Shown here piece after piece: positions 56,201 to 62,612 of a stretch of 64,000 nucleotides of DNA; the first letter of the stretch is position 1; each line of letters starts with the position of its first letter. A model generated the notes under the pieces. The model saw only the letters and a list, made by a program, of their open reading frames with translations. It had not been told where the DNA came from and ran no database searches. The stretch is taken from contig NZ_LR797830.1 of assembly GCF_903064525.1 (NCBI RefSeq), forward strand, positions 1,364,001-1,428,000. The letters run 5' to 3'. The position numbers were made by a program, and so were the translations under genes. This stretch comes from Methylacidimicrobium sp. AP8 (lineage in GTDB: Bacteria > Verrucomicrobiota > Verrucomicrobiia > Methylacidiphilales > Methylacidiphilaceae).

Positions 56201-57527
56201 CCGCTCCGGTCGCCGCCGCTCGGTCGGCACAGTACCGATCGAGCCACGCCTTTGCTTGCGGTGCTCGATCCTGCAATCGTACGAGAATTCTGGCGGCCTT
56301 TTCAAACTCCCGTCGCCGTTGTTCGGCTTTTTTGATCCACGAATGCGCCGCCGACACCCGCCGGGCGGCGTGATCGAGCATGACCGAGTACTCATCGGTG
56401 TGATCGCGATCGGTCCGGAAAGGCATCCCGCAGCATTCCTCAACCCATTGGCGCAGATCCTGCATCCATTGCGGCTTTCCGAGCCCTGCCGACTTCCCCT
56501 CCTTCTTTCCGGCTTCTTCGCAAAGCGTCTTCTGCATCCTCTCGATGTCGGTCCGACTCGGATGTTCCGGTAGGCTCTTGATGGCGATGTACCCCTTGGA
56601 AGGCCGACCCGTAGACCAGCCGATGCCTCTAACTAGACCGTCGAAATCCACGGTTGTTCCGCAGACCAATTTCGCCATCTCCTCGACCAGTTCGGCTTTG
56701 GGACGGCTGCCGAACCGGCTCAGATCGGCCTTCGCCAACAGGCGCAGGTGCCGGCCGATCTTTCCGCAGTCGCTTTTTCTTCCTGCTCCGAAATTGGTGC
56801 TGATCCACCGGCGAGCGCGGACACTAAATTCCGTTTCCTCACCGAATACAGCGGCGTCGTCGGATTCGTCGCCGACAGAGAGAGACGGGGTCTCCCTATC
56901 TTGATCTTGGACGGGTAGGGTGAGGTACTCTGCTTCCGGCCCGAAGAAGTCCATAATGGTGGACTGAGCGTAATGCCGATCCAGGCCTGCCAGTTCTTTG
57001 CTCCGTTTATCGAAGACCTCGCTCCGATTGACCCAGACCGCACCCTCTCGGAGGCGCGCTCCGAGGGACGGCTTGCAATCGCGCAACCACTCTTCGATCT
57101 CGTCCTTCGGGACACCCCGCTTTTCCAGAATTGTGCGGAGCGCTTTTTCGACCGCTTGCGCCCGCCGGTTGTCCTCTTCGGTTGCTCTGGCGACTATGTT
57201 GGGCGCCCCTCGCTCATCCTCGACGGTCAGCCACGATAGCGCCAGCAAGATCCGCCTGTTGCTCCGCTCCCGGTCTGTGGGTCGCCGCGCCGGCCTCCCC
57301 CCCTTCCCCGGCACATCAATATCGATGAGCGTATGGCAGAGACCTCCGCGGAGCGTCAGGAGCCACTCGCCGAACGCCTTGGCTCCCTTGTTGACCGCTT
57401 CGTGAGTCTTCCAGAGCCGGTCACGCCAGTCATCGCAAACGCTCCTATGACACGAAGGGCTCTCCGCGGCCCCGCGGCCGAGCCGAAGGGTGTAAGCCCG
57501 CTGGACCGGCGGTATGTCCTGCTTCAT
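53223..57527 (-). CDS. cas12b: Cas12b effector nuclease (type V-B), unusually long
   Basis: A 1434-aa single-protein effector; characterised Cas12b proteins are about 1100-1300. The N-terminus (QRAYTLRL, then DDWRDRLWKTHEAVNKGAKAFGEWLLTLRGGL) is Cas12b-like. RuvC-I is LLAVDLGHRFAAACAV (D762), RuvC-II VVVESLRHYRPDD (E1164) and RuvC-III ALQADLNAAANIGLRAL (D1319), all intact. YTSRQCSRTGLPGMRC (near 1213-1228) is the typical region after RuvC-II. Extra length is spread through the REC region and the C-terminus after about 1345. It would use crRNA plus tracrRNA to cleave DNA next to a T-rich PAM, if it is like its family. The 107-aa ORF upstream overlaps its ATG. Confidence 0.93.
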   Translation of the reverse strand: MKQDIPPVQRAYTLRLGRGAAESPSCHRSVCDDWRDRLWKTHEAVNKGAKAFGEWLLTLRGGLCHTLIDIDVPGKGGRPARRPTDRERSNRRILLALSWLTVEDERGAPNIVARATEEDNRRAQAVEKALRTILEKRGVPKDEIEEWLRDCKPSLGARLREGAVWVNRSEVFDKRSKELAGLDRHYAQSTIMDFFGPEAEYLTLPVQDQDRETPSLSVGDESDDAAVFGEETEFSVRARRWISTNFGAGRKSDCGKIGRHLRLLAKADLSRFGSRPKAELVEEMAKLVCGTTVDFDGLVRGIGWSTGRPSKGYIAIKSLPEHPSRTDIERMQKTLCEEAGKKEGKSAGLGKPQWMQDLRQWVEECCGMPFRTDRDHTDEYSVMLDHAARRVSAAHSWIKKAEQRRREFEKAARILVRLQDRAPQAKAWLDRYCADRAAATGAGVDSGYRIRRRAIAGWEPVVKAWAGTRSGTEEERIIAARQMQDELKGEKFGDIQLFEDLAADEASCVWRGRDGKPDPSILVDYVEGSTAEHDRKRFRVPAYRHPDALRHPVFCEFGKSRWRIKFAIHENRKEETRQAEQEGRAARRKKGGHPNLHGLQMRLWDGRSADDVDLRWSSKRFAADLGLNHEPDANAPKVSRADRLGKAASKAVGPVVVMNVFQEKDWNGRLQAPRAGLERIAKLEEKGDRERAQAARSRLPWFLSFSARLLPKGPFISYARSLGFALNPRGKCDPNAAANKGRKQLAKLMLSRLPGLRLLAVDLGHRFAAACAVWEALSPDAFAEQIRRLGARGTGADDMYLHVKQTGSDGKPRTHVYRRIGPDKLPDGSEHPAPWARLQRQFLLKLQGEEEPARWAARQETDKVLRWEQDLGRDRTDPQDALPHRVDELMSEAVRTFRQALRRHADRARIAFNLASTEKLLPGGATEKLDQAGRVELLTQTLILWHDLFTAKGWKDQWAAHEWQKRGLSEVPIPEEKDASPAARRGLRKQLEDAFKPYAERLASTDLADWSRSWSDRWKKDDAEWVDRLKELKRWIAPRCLKRKKEARAAARYVGGLSLTRINRISELYEILKAFKMRPEPQNLRKNIPEKGDDALANFHRRLLDVRDRLREQRVKQLASRIVEAALGAGRIKIPKRGCAAKRPRLPERPRNPVDAPCHAVVVESLRHYRPDDLRLRRENRLLMEWSSAKVQKYLSEECQLYGLCFLEVPANYTSRQCSRTGLPGMRCVGVSADQFLHARRWQREVEAARKRLAKNGIDPRDRFLIKLADRLKKLAADQKLFLFPSTVLVPQQGGDLFLAAPPQDADLAGVSEPALQADLNAAANIGLRALLDPDWAGRWWYVPCRGGTSEPIMDKIKGSAAFAGIQRKLPVDGGASSPPADKGRTGTREVENLWRDPSADGLDKGIWRPTRAYWNAVQSRVVRLLLRSYGLDS

Positions 57528-57847
57528 CTAGCCTGCTCCGCAGTTCCAGCGGCGGTCTTTTCCCTCCACCCTTCGGCTATCTCTTCCCCCAAAAGGAGCG
57601 CTCCACCTGCACGAGCGGCGCATACGTCGCGATCGAAGTTCGACGGCAGCAGCTCTGCCTGGACGGAGAAGGTGGCGCACAATCGGAGGAGGAGCCGGGT
57701 GTTAAAAAACGCGCCATCAACCAAGGCGCTGCCGGTGCGGCCCGGGACCATGTCTTCGAGCATAAGTTGCCGTATTCCGTGGCGGAATGAAGGCGCTCCC
57801 AGCACGGCCGACCGATGGAAGCGGTTTATAGATTGATTTTTGATCAC
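57524..57847 (-). CDS. Hypothetical 107-aa protein coupled to cas12b
   Basis: The frame runs from GTG 57847, preceded by GGGAAGAG, to a TGA overlapping the cas12b ATG by 4 bp. The protein (MLEDMVPGRTGSALVDGAFFNTRLLLRLCATFSVQAELLPSNFDRDVCAARAGGALLLGEEIAEGW) has no motif I recognise and no membrane segment. Overlap implies translational coupling, so it could be a new accessory of the locus, or a leader ORF tuning effector levels. IS481 copy 1 begins just 20 bp upstream, so an N-terminal part could also have been lost to insertion. Confidence 0.55.
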   Translation of the reverse strand: MIKNQSINRFHRSAVLGAPSFRHGIRQLMLEDMVPGRTGSALVDGAFFNTRLLLRLCATFSVQAELLPSNFDRDVCAARAGGALLLGEEIAEGWREKTAAGTAEQAR

Positions 57848-57866
57848 CTCTTCCCTCCCTATTAGG

Positions 57867-58933
57867 TGTTGGGGTTCGCATGATTACCTTCTAGAAAATC
57901 GCCGTCCGTTGCTGATCGGGCGTGCGGTGCTTCGGGAGGTTGTGGCAAGCTGGAAAGCCGAGGTAAAGATATGAGAGTCACCCTGCACAAAAATGCGACG
58001 ACTACGCCGGCGATCCGCACGGCGATTCTGGCGGGCGAAGGGCAGCGATTACGAGTTGGCGAGGCAGTTTCGCGTGACTCGGGAGACGATTCGTCGGTGG
58101 CGGAAGCGGGATTTTGTCGAGGATGCCAGCCACACCCCGCATCATCTTCCGACGACACTCAATCCGGGACAGGAAGAGCTGGTGATCTACTTGCGCACGC
58201 AGCTCCGGCTGCCGCTGGACGATCTGCTGGCCGTCATCCGCGAATTTATCGAACCCTCCATGACCCGCTCGGCCTTGGGCCGGCTCCTGCGGCGCCGAGG
58301 CCACTCCCGGCTGCCTCAACCGGAAAAACCGGCCAATCCCACTCAACCCTTTAAAGTTTACCTGCCGGGCTACTTTCATGTGGACCTCAAATACCTGCCC
58401 CAGATGGCCGACGAGACGTCTCGCCGTTATGTCTTCGTCGCCAAGGACCCGAGCCACCCGTTGGGTCTTCTTGGCGGTCAAGCGTGCAAAGACCCCAGCG
58501 GCCGCCCGCAGCTTTCTCCAGGCGCTGGCCAAGGCGGCACCCGTGAAAATCCGAACCATCCTCACCGATAACGGCAAGGAGTTCACCGATCGCGTCTTCG
58601 GCCAAGCAGCCAAGGATGCTACCGGAGCCCATGAGTTCGACGCGCTCTGCCAAGCATTGGGAATCGAGCACCGCCTGACCAAGCCAAAGTCGCCTCGCAT
58701 CAATGGCATGGTGGAGCGCTTCACCGGAAGACTGGCGCAGATCCTCCGTACTCATCACTTCCAAAGCTCCCTCGACCTGAAAACCACGCTCCACCGCTAC
58801 GCCTGGCTCTACAACGAACACCACCCTCAAAAATCGCTCAATCACCAAACCCCACTTCAGGCCCTAAAAACATGGCAACAATCCCATCCGCATCTCTTCC
58901 AAAAAGCAGTACGCAATCATGCGGGACCTGACA
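57867..58933 (+). mobile_element. IS481-type element, copy 1 (defective)
   Basis: Ends are TGTTGGGGTTCGCATGATTA and, inverted, TGTCAGGTCCCGCATGATTG, with a 6-bp target duplication ATTAGG at 57861-57866 and 58934-58939. It is nearly identical to the intact copy at 60404-61468 but inverted relative to it. It lies directly upstream of the cas operon's first ORF. Confidence 0.9.
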
Positions 58934-58938
58934 ATTAG
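57971..58938 (+). pseudogene. IS481-type transposase, two frameshifts
   Basis: Compared with the intact 321-aa copy, the frame breaks early (after PAIRTAI, where a G-rich insertion occurs near 58027). It breaks again near 58445, where VFVAIDRATRWVFLAVK is replaced by a shifted reading. The remainder (ILTDNGKEFTDRVFG, SPRINGMVERFTGRLAQIL) is in frame to TAG 58936-58938. That stop is contributed by the target duplication rather than by the element. Confidence 0.88.
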
Positions 58939-59052
58939 GAATCGAAAGGGCTTGGAAGCAATGGGCCGCTGCCAGCCCCCCCCGGTTCTCTTTTGGGGTT
59001 TCTTCCATTACCCTTCAGTGGACCCCGATGGCAAGACAGATTTCCTCTGAAT

Positions 59053-60030
59053 TTAAGCTGCATCTATTCCTTCAGTCGCAGCGGAACAGCGCTGCCCTGT
59101 TGTTGCGCGGGGAGAATCTCCTGCGCAGCGTAGCGGAGCAGGGCGTTCTCCCCGCGTTCCGCCGAAATGATCCGGGATGCTGGCCCCTCCTCCATTGCCA
59201 TCCGCATAAACGGCGTTCGGTGTTCGGTAGCCCAGCGACTGGTGCGGACGCTCGCCGTTGTAGAAGGCAAAATACTCCTCCAGCCCGAGCGTCAACTCGG
59301 CCACCGTGCCGTACCCCTTCAGATACACATCCTCATGCTTGAGGCTGCGCCAGAGCCGTTCGACAAAAATATTGTCCAACGCTCGACCCCGTCCATCCAT
59401 GCTAATCGCAATGCCTGCGCCCTTGAGCATGCCCGTGAACGTAGCGCTGGTGAACTGGGAGCCCTGATCGCTATTGAAGATCTCCGGCTTCCCGTACAGA
59501 GCCAGCGCATCCTCCAGGCAGTCGACGCAGAACGAGCTGTCCAGGCTGTTGCTGATCCGCCAGCCCAGTACCCGCCGCGAGTACCAGTCGATGATCGCCA
59601 CCAGATAAACAAAACCTCGCAGGAGTTGAATGTACGTAATGTCGGAGCTCCAAACCTGATCGGGTCGGCTGACCTCCACGCCGCGCAGCAGGTAGGGATA
59701 AACAGCCTGCTCGGGATGTCCCACGCTCGTCGAAGGCCCCGGCGCCATCCCAGCCAACCCCATATGGCGCATCAACCGCTGCACCCGCTTGCGGTTTGCG
59801 ACATATCCCAGTCGCCCCAGAAAAACCACCATCCGCCGGCTGCCGTAAAACGGCCGCCGCGTGTATTCCTCATCCATCAGCCGGCACAGCAGCAAATCCT
59901 CCTCGCTTTGCTCGCCAGACGCCCCCCGCCCGTAGAACGTAGCCCGCGCCACCCCTGCCAGTTCGCATTGCCGCACCACCGCCAGTTCCGCCTCTCGCTC
60001 TATCCAGCCTATCCGTGCCTCGCTGCTCAT
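59053..60030 (-). CDS. IS3-family transposase OrfB
   Basis: A 325-aa integrase-type DDE transposase: DQVWSSDITYIQLLRGFVYLVAIIDWYSRRVLGW (first Asp), PEIFNSDQGSQFTSATF (second Asp) and NIFVERLWRSLKHEDVYLKG (Glu). In IS3 elements OrfB is usually made as an OrfAB fusion by -1 frameshifting at the overlap with orfA. The C-terminus after NAVYADGN runs to the element end. Confidence 0.92.
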   Translation of the reverse strand: MSSEARIGWIEREAELAVVRQCELAGVARATFYGRGASGEQSEEDLLLCRLMDEEYTRRPFYGSRRMVVFLGRLGYVANRKRVQRLMRHMGLAGMAPGPSTSVGHPEQAVYPYLLRGVEVSRPDQVWSSDITYIQLLRGFVYLVAIIDWYSRRVLGWRISNSLDSSFCVDCLEDALALYGKPEIFNSDQGSQFTSATFTGMLKGAGIAISMDGRGRALDNIFVERLWRSLKHEDVYLKGYGTVAELTLGLEEYFAFYNGERPHQSLGYRTPNAVYADGNGGGASIPDHFGGTRGERPAPLRCAGDSPRATTGQRCSAATEGIDAA

Positions 60031-60314
60031 AGTCCGGACTTTTTTTTAAGCCAGTCCAGCTCCATCTTCAGCCGACCAATCTCCCCATACAGCCGATCTT
60101 CATCCGCATGCGCAGCCGGCTTCGGCCCTCGCTTCCCTTCAAAAATCGTCGCCGCCCGCTCCAGGAGCTCTTTCTTCCAATGCCCGACCACGACTGGATG
60201 CACCCCGTACTGCTGCCCAATCTCGTTGAGCGTCTTCAACCCCCGGATCGCTTCCATTCCCACCTTCGCCTTGAACTCCGCGCTATGTGCCTTGCGCTTC
60301 CTGCCTTCGCTCAT
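60027..60314 (-). CDS. IS3-family transposase OrfA
   Basis: A 95-aa protein from ATG 60314 (MSEGRKRKAHSAEFKAKVGMEAIRGLKTLNEIGQQYGVHPVVVGHWKKELLE), a helix-turn-helix DNA-binding domain followed by a leucine-zipper-like helix (IGRLKMELDWLKKK). It ends in an A-rich KKKSGL stretch (run of As) suited to programmed slippage into orfB. Confidence 0.9.
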   Translation of the reverse strand: MSEGRKRKAHSAEFKAKVGMEAIRGLKTLNEIGQQYGVHPVVVGHWKKELLERAATIFEGKRGPKPAAHADEDRLYGEIGRLKMELDWLKKKSGL

Positions 60315-60398
60315 GCCATCACCCTCCCAAGATGGCAGCTTAAATCCCTGTCTCAAAATCGGGGTCCACTATAATCAAGCCCCTGATGCAGCCGTTCT

Positions 60399-61364
60399 CT
60401 ATTTGTCAGGTCCCGCATGATTGCGTACTGCTTTTTGGAAGAGATGCGGATGGGATTGTTGCCATGTTTTTAGGGCCTGAAGTGGGGTTTGGTGATTGAG
60501 CGATTTTTGAGGGTGGTGTTCGTTGTAGAGCCAGGCGTAGCGGTGGAGCGTGGTTTTCAGGTCGAGGGAGCTTTGGAAGTGATGAGTACGGAGGATCTGC
60601 GCCAGTCTTCCGTTGAAGCGCTCCACCATGCCATTGGTGCGAGGCGACTTTGGCTTGGTCAGGCGGTGCTCGATTCCCAATGCTTGGCAGAGCGCGTCGA
60701 ACTCATGGGCTCCGGTAGCATCCTTGGCTGCTTGGCCGAAGACGCGATCGGTGAACTCCTTGCCGTTATCGGTGAGGATGGTTCGGATTTTCACGGGTGC
60801 CGCCTTGGCCAGCGCCTGGAGAAAGCTGCGGGCGGCCGCTGGGGTCTTTGCACGCTTGACCGCCAAGAAGACCCAACGGGTGGCTCGATCGATGGCGACG
60901 AAGACATAACGGCGAGACGTCTCGTCGGCCATCTGGGGCAGGTATTTGAGGTCCACATGAAAGTAGCCCGGCAGGTAAACTTTAAAGGGTTGAGTGGGAT
61001 TGGCCGGTTTTTCCGGTTGAGGCAGCCGGGAGTGGCCTCGGCGCCGCAGGAGCCGGCCCAAGGCCGAGCGGGTCATGGAGGGTTCGATAAATTCGCGGAT
61101 GACGGCCAGCAGATCGTCCAGCGGCAGCCGGAGCTGCGTGCGCAAGTAGATCACCAGCTCTTCCTGTCCCGGATTGAGTGTCGTCGGAAGATGATGCGGG
61201 GTGTGGCTGGCATCCTCGACAAAATCCCGCTTGCGCCACCGACGAATCGTCTCCCGAGTCACGCGAAACTGCCTCGCCAACTCGTAATCGCTGCCCTTCG
61301 CCCGTTGAATCGCCGTGCGGATCGCCGGCGTAGTCGTCGCATTTTTGTGCAGGGTGATTCTCAT
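60399..61364 (-). CDS. IS481-family transposase
   Basis: A 321-aa protein with an N-terminal helix-turn-helix (ELARQFRVTRETIRRWRKR), a winged helix, and an integrase core: YFHVDLKYLPQ (Asp), IRTILTDNGKEFTDRVF (Asp) and RTNGMVERFNGRLAQIL (Glu). The last codons run past the element end. The stop TAG (60401-60399) is taken from the duplicated target bases, as in copy 1. Confidence 0.92.
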   Translation of the reverse strand: MRITLHKNATTTPAIRTAIQRAKGSDYELARQFRVTRETIRRWRKRDFVEDASHTPHHLPTTLNPGQEELVIYLRTQLRLPLDDLLAVIREFIEPSMTRSALGRLLRRRGHSRLPQPEKPANPTQPFKVYLPGYFHVDLKYLPQMADETSRRYVFVAIDRATRWVFLAVKRAKTPAAARSFLQALAKAAPVKIRTILTDNGKEFTDRVFGQAAKDATGAHEFDALCQALGIEHRLTKPKSPRTNGMVERFNGRLAQILRTHHFQSSLDLKTTLHRYAWLYNEHHPQKSLNHQTPLQALKTWQQSHPHLFQKAVRNHAGPDK

Positions 61365-61468
61365 ATCTTTACCTCGGCTTTCCAGCTTGCCACAACCTCC
61401 CGAAGCACCGCACGCCCGATCAGCAACGGACGGCGATTTTCTAGAAGGTAATCATGCGAACCCCAACA
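60404..61468 (-). mobile_element. IS481-type element, copy 2 (intact)
   Basis: Ends TGTCAGGTCCCGCATGATTG and, inverted, TGTTGGGGTTCGCATGATTA. A 6-bp duplication TCTATT lies on both sides (60398-60403 and 61469-61474). It has one intact transposase on the minus strand. Confidence 0.92.
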
Positions 61469-61474
61469 TCTATT

Positions 61475-62027
61475 GTTGTATTGTAGAACCGGAGGCAGGC
61501 GTCGAGCGGCGCTACTCGGAACGCGAAGCCGCCACGCAGCCGCACATGCGTTTTCTATCGATGGCCCAACCGGATGCGGCCGCCCGATCGCTAGCCGACG
61601 CAGTAAACACGGAAAGAGGCTTTCCCCGAATCCCGGCAGGCTCAATCGCGGCTTCGGATAGACCACCATTCCGCCGGCGGTTCTCCACCTCCACCAGCCG
61701 CCCGATCCGCTCGAAGCGCGCCCGCTCCCACGACGCGACGGCTCGGCTCTCGCCTTCCGGCCGCCAGCCGAAAAATCCGGGCAAATCGTTTCCCCGGGAG
61801 GCTTTGGTCCACTACGCCACGCGATGGCGGATCGCGTCAATCTCGATCGGCGATCGACCGCATCTCCCGCCGGGCCGGAAGGCTGCCCGGCCGGCGCAAA
61901 CCGGAGGCGGGCGCGGAGACCGCCCTCCGGCCCCCGGTTCTCTCCCGAGCGGCGCAGGACCGCGCGCTCTACTTCCTCTTTAGTTCTAAGAAAAAGAGCC
62001 GACGCGCGTTTGTCCTATCAAGGGATT
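61475..62027. other. Intergenic region upstream of the sigma factor, no clear gene
   Basis: About 550 bp. Several short frames exist on both strands but none has conserved features. The promoter for the sigma-factor operon should lie close to 62028. AAAAAGAGCC and an AGGGATT stretch precede the ATG. Confidence 0.45.
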
Positions 62028-62612
62028 ATGAATCCGGACACGACGGATGCGATCCTCTTTCAGGAGCTCTTTTCCACATGGGAGAGCAAGCTCCTTCTCT
62101 ACACGAAATCCCTCGTCGACGATACGGAGTCCGCCCGCGACATCGTCCAAGAGAGCTTCCTCAAATTAGCAAAAGCCCTGCGCCAGCGGGAGCACCCGCC
62201 GGCGGGCGACGCCGACGGCGAGGGAGGAGAACATCGGCGACGCTGGACCGCCTGGCTGTTCACGGTCGCGCGCAACGGGGCTTTGGATCATCTGCGGAAA
62301 CGCAAGCCGCTGATCCGGGAAGAGGCGTTGATGAGCCTACCATCGGTCGGGCCGACGCCCCGAAGAGCGCTCGAGCGGGCGGAGCTGGTCGACCGGGTGC
62401 TCCAGTGCCAGAAGCGGCTGACGCGGTCGCAACGGGAGGCGATCCGGCTGCGGTTTCAGGACGAGCTCTCCTACAAAGAGATCGCTCAAGTCATGAATAT
62501 TTCGGTCACCAACGTCGGCTTTCTGCTCCATGTGGGGCTCAAGCGGCTGCGGGAGCTGCTGAAGGAGGAGCTTCAGGCGGTTCCCTTCGGCAACGACGGA
62601 GGAAATCTATGA
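62028..62612 (+). CDS. ECF-type RNA polymerase sigma factor
   Basis: A 194-aa sigma-70 family protein. Region 2 is YTKSLVDDTESARDIVQESFLKLAKAL with WLFTVARNGALDHLRKRK, and region 4 is LTRSQREAIRLRFQDELSYKEIAQVMNISVTNVGFLLHVGLKRLRELL. It would direct RNA polymerase to a specific regulon. Its stop overlaps the start of the VWA-domain gene (ATGA), so the membrane protein downstream may act as its anti-sigma or effector. Confidence 0.93.
   Translation: MNPDTTDAILFQELFSTWESKLLLYTKSLVDDTESARDIVQESFLKLAKALRQREHPPAGDADGEGGEHRRRWTAWLFTVARNGALDHLRKRKPLIREEALMSLPSVGPTPRRALERAELVDRVLQCQKRLTRSQREAIRLRFQDELSYKEIAQVMNISVTNVGFLLHVGLKRLRELLKEELQAVPFGNDGGNL

Larger units (their letters stand above)
59017..60370 (-). 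mobile_element. IS3-family element
   Basis: About 1354 bp between inverted repeats AGTGGACCCCGATGGCAAGACAG and, on the other side, AGTGGACCCCGATTTTGAGACAG. It carries orfA and orfB on the minus strand with a 4-bp overlap (60027-60030). No clear flanking duplication is seen. It sits between two inverted IS481 copies. Confidence 0.88.

Noticed and set aside
57861-61474. Composite transposon formed by the two inverted IS481 copies around IS3
   Set aside because: Each IS481 copy has its own different 6-bp duplication (ATTAGG and TCTATT), which shows independent insertions rather than movement as one unit.
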